A stretch of 64,000 nt of DNA. Source: Lingula anatina (Eukaryota; Brachiopoda; Lingulata; Lingulida; Lingulidae). A model generated the notes under the pieces. The model was not told where the DNA came from, ran no database searches, and was given only the letters and a program-made list of their open reading frames with translations. Location of the stretch: positions 236,214 to 300,213 of the forward strand of contig NW_019774214.1 in assembly GCF_001039355.2 (NCBI RefSeq). Direction: 5' to 3'. The position numbers and the translations under genes are program-made. Below, piece after piece: positions 1 to 10,578 of the stretch (position 1 is its first letter; the number at the start of each line of letters is the position of its first letter).

Positions 1-2
1 TG

Positions 3-72
3 AAAGGTAAAGCCGATGCCAAGTGCAATGTTTTCAGAGAAGCAGTGCTGTATGACGAGGTGTTGCAATGGT
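3..72 (+). CDS. Possible exon fragment of an upstream gene (left edge)
   Basis: The third reading frame is open from the window edge and reads KGKADAKCNVFREAVLY onward to a good splice donor (TGTAAGTC, exon end about 72). No domain is recognisable in about 23 residues, and no second exon is visible downstream before the next gene. It could equally be chance open frame followed by a donor-like hexamer, so this is a weak call. Confidence 0.22.
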
Positions 73-239
73 GTAAGTCGTGTTGCACTACTTTTCGTAA
101 GAAATATTGTACATGGACATATTTGTTTTATTTTGGATGTTTGTGCAACAGCAAAGATGTCGCATCTAAAAACCATAAAAACCACACCAGTGGGCTGCTT
201 TGGAAATGATAGTCTGTGATCGGTGTGGGTGAGCGTTGC

Positions 240-243
<4 letters not shown>

Positions 244-275
<32 letters not shown>

Positions 276-284
276 AGAGAGAGA
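244..284. repeat. GA microsatellite
   Basis: An almost pure GA dinucleotide run with two small interruptions. The 82-residue minus-strand frame over it, with a run of Leu-Ser, is a product of the repeat and not a gene. Confidence 0.9.
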
Positions 285-543
285 TTTTGGATAGTACAGA
301 TGCCCCTCTCCAATAATGGCATAATGATTTTACTAATGAGCGCATTTTTCTTAATCAATTTTTGATCCCTTTTCAAGTTTAAAACAAATGTTAAAGGTAT
401 ATATTCCCGCTGATGCTTCGTGTCACATTGAACCTATATATGGCCTTCACTTTGAACTTTGTTAATACGTTTTAATATCAAAAACTTGCACTCTTAAACT
501 GCTTTGACCATTTTACGTAAAATATCTAAACTATCTAAACTAG

Positions 544-606
544 CATGCGCAGTCGTTTGAAACCTGTGCTATCTAAACTAGCACAGGCTTCAAACAACTG
601 CGCATG
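544..606. repeat. Near-perfect hairpin with 27-base arms
   Basis: The left arm (544-570) starts CATGCGCAGTCGTTTGAAAC and the right arm (580-606) is its reverse complement with only a few mismatches. They are separated by a 9-base loop, ATCTAAACT. The loop sequence ATCTAAACT also occurs just upstream at about 525-541, so part of the stem may be a local duplication. It could be a minimal foldback element. Confidence 0.8.
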
Positions 607-1831
607 TGCGAAAAGTGCGCTGTTTGAAATGAACAAGTTGGTGAAATTGACAAAGCCTGCCGGTGTTTACCGTCTGGTTGATTTTATTTCATAAGCTCTC
701 TGGTGTCTTTTTGAAAGTTTATATTAGAAATGTTCTATTGATTTTATGTTGTAAAAAGTAAATCCGTCTGAATTCCTTAGAAAAGCATTTATTTTACCTT
801 CATTTTAAGGGGATTCCCATTGTATTTATAGTGTTATATGTGGCCCCAATGGGGATTTTCACACCTCCCCCACTCTTGATTAATAAAATTCTTCATCTGG
901 AGGATTGTAAATTATATTGCAAAACACACTAAAGATCGTAGAAAGGTTAATTGCAGATAATGCTGCGAGGATATTCTTAACAGTGGGGGAACTCGGCCAA
1001 TATAAAATTTTTAACTTCGTTTTACGATTTTGGAGCGCCTGTTCTAATTTTTGAAAGCGAGGCAATGGAACCAAACAATGCGATACAGTTTGTAATCTCG
1101 TAAAAATTGCTATTTTTATATAAAGCTTATAGCATGGAGTACATCGAAATGCGACTTGTTTATTATTATGATCTTAAATAATTATTAATATAAAACAAAC
1201 GATATAATACGTTTTTAACGTTAGCCTATTTATTAGCTTAATAGATTTTTTTTCGTATTTGGAGATTAAAAACACAAAAGTTGTCTGGTTTCATATCGAG
1301 GCACTACGTTTCGTTCGTGTGCTATCTAAACTGCCTATTTTCTTTGACGTCACTCTATTTAACGCGTTGACCCGGAAGGTCTGCAGGACGATAGTTTGTT
1401 GACGGGGATTTCCCTGCAACGTGCATGGCCACGTGACGTGAAACAGATGCGGGGAATGCAGGTCAGGAGAAAAACTACATTTTACACGTAGGTACATATA
1501 ACTTTATGTCTTAGATGGTGAAAAGAATTGAATACAAAATTTCAAATAATCAATGACAGGCATAGATCTAACTAAGTCAAATATAAAGCAGTTATTTTAT
1601 AAATAGGCCTGCGAAGTATATTACATGGTGACAATTGCACTGACATACATGTGACGGGAGTGTTTACTAATTAATTCAAGCAACCACGCAGACTTAATAC
1701 ATATAATAGAAAACTTATTTGGTCTTCAAACTGGGCATCAAGGGTTCTCAAAACATGATATCTGACTCTTGTGGGGAGCTCTTATTTAGAATAGCTGTAG
1801 GCCGATAACAGAAGTTCCAGGTAGGAAAAGA

Positions 1832-1900
1832 CCACCCTGAGCTTCAGAGATAACTTGAGACTAGAGGTTAGTGTCAAGTTATCTCTGAAGCTCAGGGTGG
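1832..1900. repeat. Perfect hairpin with 27-base arms
   Basis: CCACCCTGAGCTTCAGAGAT and the next seven bases (1832-1858) are exactly reverse-complementary to 1874-1900, with a 15-base loop. The short direct flanks on both sides (gaaaagac) match, as expected for a snap-back duplication or a foldback element. Confidence 0.85.
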
Positions 1901-3513
1901 AAAAGACATACATACACCGGAAATTGTGGTCTAAGTGCTCATTCACAATGGGACTATCGGTCTGCGTAGGTCGATCTAACAAACGCTGCGTGGACTTTTG
2001 CTGAATGCAACCAGATTAAGACGCTTCATCATAGCGTTGTGTAGAATAAAGATACGCTGGCGATTTTCTGAGAACATTGGAAATTTTAGACTATAGGCCT
2101 ATGTATCAGGCGTCCACGCAACGTGTTTTTCTACCATTCATCGATCAGTGATCGATACCCTTGTGCAACAAGTAATGGCCTTTTTACAATCAAAAATTAG
2201 TCCCGTTCCCGTCTGTGTCGGGGGCGTGTTTCTCTCATGTCATAACCGGGTTATCTTAGCATATTTTTTAAATATCAAAATGTGTTAATGTCATACCGCA
2301 TGCAGGCTGGAGGCACCCCAAATTTTTCAACCACGTCAACAACTTCAAACATCCTGAGCAGGTGCAAAAACCAAGAATACTGTACGTGTCATTAACTACT
2401 GTATATTTGTGCACGTTCTAGATCGTTAGTAACCTAGCTCCATGAATCATTCTACAATATAAAAGAATGCTAAGACCTAGCACCTGAGCATGCTATACAG
2501 CGATAAAATATTGCTATAGGCGTAGCAGTTTTATATTCTAGTACGGCAACATATTGAGTGCAGTTTAATTAGTGATAATTAAAGTGACTGTATACGGAAT
2601 TCTAGTGCAAAGTATTTCATTAATGGATTTCCCTGACGTAAACTAAATATCGACCAGCTTTGCTAAAAAAACCTCACAATCTATCCTTTTGCTTAGCCTA
2701 AGCTTTCATCCACCTTTATCGCGTACCCGAGGCTTAGCAGAACGTTGCATTCCTTGTATTTTAAATGTATTTTATCCAGGATTATCCCTCCAAATCTACA
2801 TTTCTTTGAAAAACAAATTGATTTTTCCCTGCGTACTCATTACTCGATCCGTCCCTGCACATGAATTCATTGTTTCATACCATTTTTGATAAAAGATCAA
2901 TTTAGTTCTTAATGGTCCTGTTCTTATCAAAAGGATATATACCGTATGTCGACATCAAGTATATTTATTTGAGGTGATTTATCGCTTTAAAGAAGGTCTA
3001 AATTGGGAAACATAAGAAGCTCTGAAAAATATGTACACACTTAGGAAAAGGAAATTAACGGTACATTTTCAAACGCGAAAGGTATACCATTTAGCACAAT
3101 ATATACAAATGCAATTTTACATGATATAGTGATTATTTTACTGAAAAAAAATCATGCGTGCCTTTGGACATGTTATCTAGAAATAACATTGGCAAGAGTA
3201 AAACAAAGACAGCACGTATTGCTTTTGGATGACATGAATCGAAAGCGAAACCAAACATTTCCCAGCACTCCTCAATATAGGCTAGATGATGCAATTGGGG
3301 TTCATGAATAATTATCTTAAAAGGGGGCGTGATGTGGATAATTTTCTCAGTTCATATGGGCTTATTATTGGCTAGTTTCAAATACCGCCAGAGGCTCAGT
3401 GTATATTTTTGGGTTCAAGTGTATTTTTGCTTCTTTGCAGAATAACGGCAACTGGAGATCGAATATAAAGTTTCAGCACCTAATTAGTTCTCAGGAATAA
3501 GGTGTATACCAAT

Positions 3514-6500
3514 ATGGCTGTTGATTCCAGTGCAGTTGTGCAACATGCAAAAGTTCCAGACCTTCGGGAATTTGGGAAAGGTGACTGCCAACCAGTATCC
3601 ATACCTACTGGACATAGGTTAATTGAAGTAGAGTCCTTCGAACGGAACCTGGACGAGATAGTTACAAAATCCTTGCCTGTCCTCGAGGTTACACACGGAG
3701 TGAGGAAAAACGATGACGTTTTTGCTGAGAGTAACAAGCCGTCCATGTCTAATTCTTTAAGTTCTGAATGTGCAATAGAGGTCAATGCGAACACTTCTCT
3801 GGGAAACAAAAACCCCGAGGTAACTGGAAAAGTGGAGCACCCCACCTCAAAAACTGCAAGCTCATTGGTTGAAGTAAGTGAACATTACAGAGAAGCTTCA
3901 TCAATCACCGACAGCTCTAGTGATCAGAATGAAAATTCCGTTTTGATAACAGAAACGCAAAATGAACTTTCTTCTTGCAATGGCACCGTCCAGACGCGTG
4001 GTGCTAACACGGATGGATACGTGAAGGAGAGTGTTAATAAAAGAGACGTCTGTGGTAAGAAAGAGATCATTGGTGGCGGCGGCGGGGATCAAAGTAGCAG
4101 TTGTGGCAATTACGTTCACAAAAATGATGTGACTCATTCAAATAACCAAACATTACCTTCAGGCCACAATGATGAAGAAAGAGGTGCAAGGAAACAAAAT
4201 GGCCGGCATAACGATAATGGCGTAATGGAACATCAAACGGCACACCAAAAAGACATCATCGACAACACCGAAAGTACTACTGACAATGCTAAGAAAAGTT
4301 TTGAAACGGATCGTCGTGAAATGTCTGATGATTTAAGCTTGACTGGGATGGAACATGGCCAGATGAAAGAATCCAATGCAATCGTAAACCATTGTCTAAC
4401 TACGCAACAGGACAACAGTAGTAAAGAACATGTGGAAACAATAGGGAAACTACAAAGACTGACATATCGCCTTCAAAGTAAAGTTCTGTTTTTACAGTCA
4501 AAGATTGAGGTACGTGGAGAGAATGAATATCCTGATTCATCCAGTTTGATATCATATTAGAGGGAAAAAAATAAATTTTAACCTGAAGTTCAGTGGTATC
4601 TATGGCAATGTCGGTTCGTTGCGTTATTGTTTTATAGATAAATTAGATAAATATTTCCTGTGTGTTATTGAGAAAGGGCATTTTCTTCATTTTCCGAATT
4701 TTATTACTTTAATTTCCTATCTTAAGCTTAAAATGCATATTCATATCGTCGCTTTTTATGTCTTTCAGAGTGATAAAAAATTGAAGTTAGAAATTGGACA
4801 GGTAAACACTGTTTAATACTTTAGTTGTATATTTAGTTAAATTATGTTATTACTCTGAAAATGAAATAGTTATTTTCCGGTTATTGTAATGCTTGTCATT
4901 TTCATTTGTATGTGTCGATGGTTGTGATTAAAATACTAGTTTGTTTAGAGACTGTGTCCCTTTCCCTTGCTAAAGCCTTGGTGTCTCTCAGCCTTTTTTA
5001 TGTACATATATGCACATTGAAGTAATCACAATCGATTATTCTTTCAGCTCAAACACGCAAACAAACAATGGGCCGAATACAACAAGACGAGAGAAGAATA
5101 CGTACGCGATCATTTAAAGCAAATACATGCTCTAGAAATTCAGTTGGCTCAAGAAAAAACTGAAAAGAAAGAGGTATAGCATGTATCCAAAACGGAAAGC
5201 TTTATCTACTTACGTAATTTAGTCACAAATAGCAAGTGAAATTCAGTGCAAGGCGTTTGAAATATTATTTTTTTCAGTTAAATGGTGCAGTTTTCTGAAA
5301 TCATTGCTCGTGTGTAGTTTTTGCTATTTTTGGTAAACCTTTCAGCTTGAAAAACTTTATAAAGACTGCAAAAATCTTCTCCAATACCAACAACACGAAA
5401 CAGAACACTACAAAGAGCAGGTTTCCTTACTGCAAGTGCAAGTCCGTCAGTTCTCTGAAGATTTTCAAGAAGAGAAATTGGAAAAGGAAATCGCCAGAAG
5501 AGAAGTTCAGAGGCTGCTGGAGGAACAGTCCGTGCATAGATCACAGGTAGCTTTTGATAGTTTTCGGATTATTCTACGCCCAAATATGTCTAAAAGGCAA
5601 AGGGAATTACTGTCGCGAATAAAAAACATCTTTCATCATGCTCACTTTTTTCTGTTAGCGTACAGTGCCTATTTCACCTTTTGCACTGCTCAAAACGTGT
5701 CAAGAAAAGTTTCCAGATCAATTTTTTCTATACATGTTGGAAATTGATTTTTATCCTGACCATTGTAAAATATCTGCAGGATCGAATATCGATAGTTTTT
5801 GTACAGTTAATGCGGTAAAGACGGTTTTACACGATATATTCAAGTGAAATGATGTAAATCAATCACAAAATTTCATTCATGGCGAAATAAAAATTCGCCA
5901 AGCACGCCTTAAAGACAATCTCATCATGCAGTCACCGCTTAAATATTTAGTATTGCCTTTAACGATGTATACACATCCGATATGGCGCAAACATACACAA
6001 ATATTTATGCTACTTGTTATTGCTTTAGGCAAAACCACTAAATTGCGCTGCTGAAAATTCCCCCGCCTTAGGACATGGATCAGACCTTCTTAGTCTTGGT
6101 AGTCTGACCATGGATGGTAATAGAGATGATGACGGGATTGGAGATGACGGAAGCGACACCTATCGGAACCCAGTCGAGGAATCTGCACAACGTCAGGTGG
6201 GGTTTATGGATTCTGTGCTAATAAAAGGAAATCACGAGTCTACTTTTCATGTTATAGACTTTGTATTTAGGTACCCCTCTGATAGCAGGGGCTTATAATA
6301 TAGGATATATAATAAAAGTATGACAGTAATTTTGTAACAGACTACTAGCGCACCCTGTTGTCAGAGAATGGTTTAAGATGTGTGAAAACTCTGTTCTGCT
6401 TATTATGACCATGCCTGTCTATGGTAATGTAATAATAATAATAATAATAATAATAAAGAGAAATAAATGCATTAAAAAACAAAGCGAACGTCACACTGAC

Positions 6501-6840
6501 TTGCAACGAGGTCTATGTACCAGGAAGAAATGACACTGATCTTAATTGATAAAATATGTGGCATATTACTCATTCGGTTCATGGTCATGGCTTGAAAGAA
6601 AAAATACAAATATATTCTTGCGTCTTTCAGAACAGAAATAGAACCGATAGAGGAACCCGAAACAATTGCGCTGATGAGGAAGAGGCGTGTGGAGTTAATA
6701 ATCAGTCAAGTGACAGTCGTCCAGAAGACAATTTCAGCACGAGCCATGATGGTCGTCTGCGTTGCCCAAAGTGTTGGCGGGAGTATGACGAACGCCGATA
6801 TCTAGAACTGTTAGAACATATCGACATATGTTGTGACTGA
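3514..6840 (+). CDS. NEMO/optineurin/TNIP-like coiled-coil protein with C-terminal CCHC zinc finger
   Basis: Coding exons are 3514-4509, 4769-4801, 5048-5173, 5346-5546, 6029-6196 and 6631-6840. All introns are phase 0 with GT..AG ends, giving 577 residues. The start is the ATG of MAVDSSAVVQ; an upstream in-frame GTG is not used. Residues 1-300 are polar and low-complexity. About 315-455 is heptad-rich coiled coil. Residues around QVRQFSEDFQEEK resemble the UBAN core (DFxxER class) that binds linear or K63 ubiquitin in NEMO, optineurin and TNIP proteins. The C-terminus reads CPKCWREYDERRYLELLEHI then DIC, a CX2C...HX3C finger like the ubiquitin-binding fingers of NEMO and optineurin. By family, such proteins act in the cytosol as ubiquitin-reading scaffolds in NF-kB, TBK1 or autophagy signalling. 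Assignment to one of the three families is not certain. The last exon is present again at 9372-9581. Confidence 0.65.
6428..6457. repeat. TAA microsatellite (copy A)
   Basis: Ten or so TAA units. The matching site in copy B (about 9160-9197) is longer, one of several length differences between the duplicate segments. Confidence 0.85.
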
Positions 6841-6929
6841 GTTATAGTGTTGTCGGTGCAGCAACTATTCGCAAAACGCGTACCGTGGAGACAACCAACC
6901 AAAATCATGAGCTTTTTAAAACTAGAAAA

Positions 6930-7215
6930 AGCACTCCGAGAGCGCAGACCTCCGCCAAGGCAGCAGTGAATCCACCAAATGCCGTTTCACCCCTAAATTT
7001 TTGATTATTGACTGATTATTGATTGGTTATTGATCCGGATCACCACCAAAAACTAATCACTGCTAAGTTAACCCATAGCTGACCTACCCTGAAAATTCCA
7101 TCGAAATTCATCCATAACTTTTTGAGTTATGTTGATGACAAACAGACAGACAGACAGACAGAAAGACAGAAAGACAAACAGGGGTGAAAACATAACCTCC
7201 TCGGCGGAGGTAATT
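6930..7215. mobile_element. Interspersed repeat insertion with short inverted ends
   Basis: The ends carry CCTCCGCC (6949-6956) and GGCGGAGG (7203-7210). The body contains ATCCGGATCACCACCAAAA, a CCATAACTTTTTGAGTTATG block and GACA repeats, followed by AAAACATAACCTCC. This combination is familiar from a short repeat family scattered in many marine animal genomes; I cannot name the family with confidence (SINE- or MITE-like). It is missing from the matching place in copy B (about 9650), so it inserted after the two copies, or haplotypes, separated. Confidence 0.65.
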
Positions 7216-7676
7216 AGGCGTATATAAATCCAAGTTGATATATCTTCGATTAAGTCAAGTGTTCTAAAATCAATTTTTGTTTTTTCTACTTCCCCATCTT
7301 TGTAAAACGATATTTCTTTTTGTTCTTAAAATCAAGAATTGGGAATTAATGATCTATAAAAAATAAAATGTGTTCCTTTGTTGACCTTTCACATACCCTG
7401 AGTTCCAGAAAGAAATGGACGCTAACCTCGAGCGTAGTTAATATAATAATGTTTTGTTGGCGAAATACTGCAGACAGACATTTTAACATAGACATTGTAC
7501 GAAGTGTTTAAATCTTGATCCATACTAACCAGTGCCCAAGTAGTGGGGACAGTATCCCTAAACCGAGGGTGCCTTTATTGAGCCTATAAAATATAGCCGC
7601 ATTCAAAACCAAAGTTTATCCGCGGACCTTATCTTACCGCGTAATTCCCGCAGGGAATATATGCAGTGAATCTGTT

Positions 7677-7697
7677 GGGGGGGGGGGGGGGGGGGGG
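7677..7697. repeat. Poly-G tract
   Basis: An uninterrupted G run of about 21 bases. Similar runs are at 8892-8910, 23139-23164 and 48781-48794. Such runs commonly cause sequencing and assembly breaks, and two of them lie close to single N bases. Confidence 0.85.
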
Positions 7698-7988
7698 TTG
7701 TGAGGCAAATTTTAAGTGGATGGGCTATATTTGATCCGCTGATCTTTTAGTCAATCATCTTGCTCTGAATGCGTCCTGTGGCAGATAGGCTTGAATAATG
7801 CAAATGATAAGCGTATATCACGCACAATATAAAATCGCCAGATTAACCAACGTTGTGGGTTTGGTATTTGATTGACCTTGATATACTATCTGTTGAACTC
7901 ATCACACCTAGGACTATAAATAATCGATCTCTACACCGATACCAACAATTTAATTGTCTGAATAACTCAGTATTTCATCCTATTGAAA

Positions 7989-8046
7989 ATGTATGGCGGT
8001 TTATTCCTGTCACGCCTCTGTACAGCTGTGTTTCTTTTGACGCCTG
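7989..8046 (+). CDS. Alternative signal-peptide exon for lectin receptor A (copy A)
   Basis: ATG at 7989 opens MYGGLFLSRLCTAVFLLTP, a short basic-hydrophobic signal peptide, and ends in phase 1 at a GTGAGT donor. The exon is the duplicate of 10521-10578, which differs by Cys to Ser at residue 11. Both can splice in frame to the acceptor at 10963. If the duplication is real, this gives the receptor two promoters; if it is an assembly artefact, the two are alleles. Confidence 0.55.
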
Positions 8047-8305
8047 GTGAGTACAACCGTTAAAATGTTGCTAAAAGGAAGGAAACCGTATTTTGGCACG
8101 AACCGTTTCAATTAACGAGTTGTCATGGAGGCTTTAATTTTTTATTTTGCAAAAGCCGAATGTAATATTTCTGAGTAAATGTATTTTATCAGACCGTTTA
8201 GTTCTGTGCTTGGTTTTAGCCGAGTTAACGGTTATATGCATTGTCTTTCATTTCTATGGGGGTTTGCACTAATGGCGTATTACACATTACGTCCTTTATG
8301 AATAC

Positions 8306-8723
8306 AAACCTTCCTCACAAATTACATCTTAACTATAGCAATGATGGCAGAGGCAGCTTAGTACCGTGCCTTGCGTTGACAGATACGTTTGTTTGAAGTG
8401 TAAGAAAAAAAATCAAGAACAACTTTCCAATATTCGATGTTTTACCTTACAGACCATTCACATATTATCTACAAGAAGCATATTTGCATTGGCTGAGAAA
8501 TATTGAATGAGTTTTTTAAACAAAAAAAATTGCCATTATCAGTGAACTTGTGCCTAGTCAAGTGGTAGTTAAAACATTCAGTATAAAATATGATCGCCAC
8601 CGATTTGAGGCTATGTTAGCAGCGTGACAATAATAAGTAGATAAATACTAAGTAAACCCCCATTTATTAATACCTTATAAAGTTAGAGTCCAGTAATCTG
8701 TGGCACTAAAGGCATGACATCGC

Positions 8724-8765
<42 letters not shown>

Positions 8766-8944
8766 AAAAGTGATGATTTAATAAAGACGACAATGGCATG
8801 ATGGCAAGGCGCATATATCTATGTGGCACTGATGAATATTCCCCAAAGCGCAAAATGCTGATAAGTGAAATAAGATTATTGGCCCTGGGATGGGGGGGGG
8901 GGGGGGGGGGTAGACTGGAAATTTCTCACGGATATTCACAGNTA
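8306..8944. other. Spacer between the duplicate segments, ending at a single N
   Basis: No coding exon seen. It holds a GA microsatellite (8726-8762), a poly-G run (8892-8910), a 15-base sequence CACGGATATTCACAG (8927-8941) and then one N (8942). The same 15 bases recur directly after copy B at 10837-10851. Confidence 0.7.
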
Positions 8945-9157
8945 TGCTAATAAAAGGAAATCACGAGTCTACTTTTCATGTTATAGCCTTTGTATTTAGG
9001 TACCCCTCTGATAGCAGGGGCTAATAATATAGGATATATAATAAAAGTATGACAGTAATTTTGTAACAGACTACTAGCGCACCCTGTTGTCAGAGAATGG
9101 TTTAAGATGTGTGAAAACTCTGTTCTGCTTATTATGACTATGCCTGTCTATGGTAAT

Positions 9158-9197
<40 letters not shown>

Positions 9198-9371
9198 GGA
9201 GAAATAAATGCATTAAAAAACAAAGCGAACGTCACACTGACTTGCAACGAGGTCTATGTACCAGGAAGAAATGACACTGATCTTAATTGATAAAATATGT
9301 GGCATATTACTCATTCGGTTCATGGTCATGGCTTGAAAGAAAAAATACAAATATATTCTTGCGTCTTTCAG

Positions 9372-9581
9372 AACAGAAATAGAACTGATAGAGGAACCCG
9401 AAACAATTGCGCTGATGAGGAAGAGGCGTGTGGAGTTAATAATCAGTCAAGTGACATTCGTCCAGAAGACAATTTCAGCACGAGCCATGATGGTCGTCTG
9501 CGTTGCCCAAAGTGTTGGCGGGAGTATGACGAACGCCGATATCTAGAACTATTAGAACACATTGATATATGTTGTGACTGA
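9372..9581 (+). pseudogene. Second copy of the adaptor's terminal zinc-finger exon
   Basis: The acceptor (ctttcag) and full 210-base exon are intact, ending with the same CPKCWREYDERRYLELLEHI finger and TGA. Relative to 6631-6840 one residue differs (Ser to Ile in the SSDSRPED stretch). No copies of the upstream exons accompany it, so it can only be used as an alternative last exon, or it is the other haplotype of the same exon. Confidence 0.7.
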
Positions 9582-10520
9582 GTTACAGTGTTGTCGGTGC
9601 ACTTCAACAGCGTCTTTTTGCTGTCAAACGTGTTGCAAAACGCGTATCGAAACCATGAGCTTGAACATGGGTATTGTGAACCTCGATTTAGCCAAGCGTT
9701 TCGAAATCAATTTTTGTTTTTCTTTCTACTTCCTCATCTTTGTAAAACTTTTGGTTTTAAAAATCAAGAGTTTCTGAATAAAAATAATCTAGAAATATAA
9801 AGTGAAATTGTTCTAAAATATCCCTTCGTTGGTCATTCACATACCCTGAGTACCTTAGAGGAATGTCGCTATAACCTCGAGCTCTATATCATCAGCATGC
9901 TTCTGACATTTCCAGAAACGACAGAGGTTTACGGATAATACGGTAGTTAATAATATTTGGTTGACGAAATACCGCAGGTCATCACGATGCCTTACAGACA
10001 TTTAACATAAACAGTCTACGAAGTGTTTAAATCTTGATCCATATTAACAAGTGCCCTAGTAGTCTGTAATGTAAAAATGTGAAAGCACCTGATTGGGGAC
10101 AGTATCCCTAAACCCAGGGTGCCATTTACTGAGCCTGTAAAATATAGCCGCATTCAAAACCAAAGTTTATCCGCGGACCTTATTACAGCGTAATCCCCGC
10201 AGGGAATCTATGCAGTGTCTGTTAGGGGATTATGAGGCAAATTTTAAGTGGATGGGCTATATTTGATCCGCTGATCTTTTAGTCAATCATCTTGCTATGA
10301 ATGCGTCCTGTGCAAGATAGGCTTGAATAATGCAAATGATAAGCGTATATCACGCACAATACAAAATCGCCAGATTAACCAACGTTGTGGGTTTGGTATT
10401 TGATTGACCTTGATATACTATCTGTTGAACTCATCACACCTAGGGCTATTAATAATCGATCTCTGCACCGATACCAACAATTTAATTGTCTCAGTAACTC
10501 AGTATTTCATGCTATTGAAA

Positions 10521-10578
10521 ATGTATGGCGGTTTATTCCTGTCACGCCTCTCTACAGCTGTGTTTCTTTTGACGCCTG
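10521..10578 (+). CDS. Receptor A exon 1: signal peptide
   Basis: Encodes MYGGLFLSRLSTAVFLLTP and one base of the next codon (phase 1), then GTGAGT. It is a compact hydrophobic leader directly before the first lectin exon. Confidence 0.75.

Larger units (their letters stand above)
73..3440. other. Gene-poor stretch upstream of the coiled-coil adaptor gene
   Basis: Only short open frames without recognisable domains are seen on either strand. The stretch holds a GA microsatellite (244-284) and two long hairpins (544-606 and 1832-1900). An acceptor-like site (ctttgcag) ends at about 3440, so a non-coding first exon of the downstream gene may lie somewhere in this stretch. Confidence 0.5.
6216..8305. 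repeat. Duplicated segment, copy A
   Basis: This roughly 2.1-kb segment recurs at 8945-10837 with a few percent divergence. It contains the intron end, the terminal exon and 3' region of the adaptor gene, and the signal-peptide exon of the lectin gene. Copy A alone carries an inserted interspersed repeat (about 6930-7215), a tetranucleotide GACA run (7143-7170) and a poly-G run (7677-7697). Copy A is followed by about 620 bases (8306-8926) absent after copy B. Confidence 0.85.

Noticed and set aside
3480-4415. Minus-strand frames opposite the adaptor's first exon
   Set aside because: Shadow frames of the well-supported plus-strand exon 3514-4509.
7853-8050. 65-residue frame MWVWYLIDLD... and its copy at 10385
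   Set aside because: Out of frame with the signal-peptide exon that splices to the lectin domains; conserved only because the segment is duplicated.
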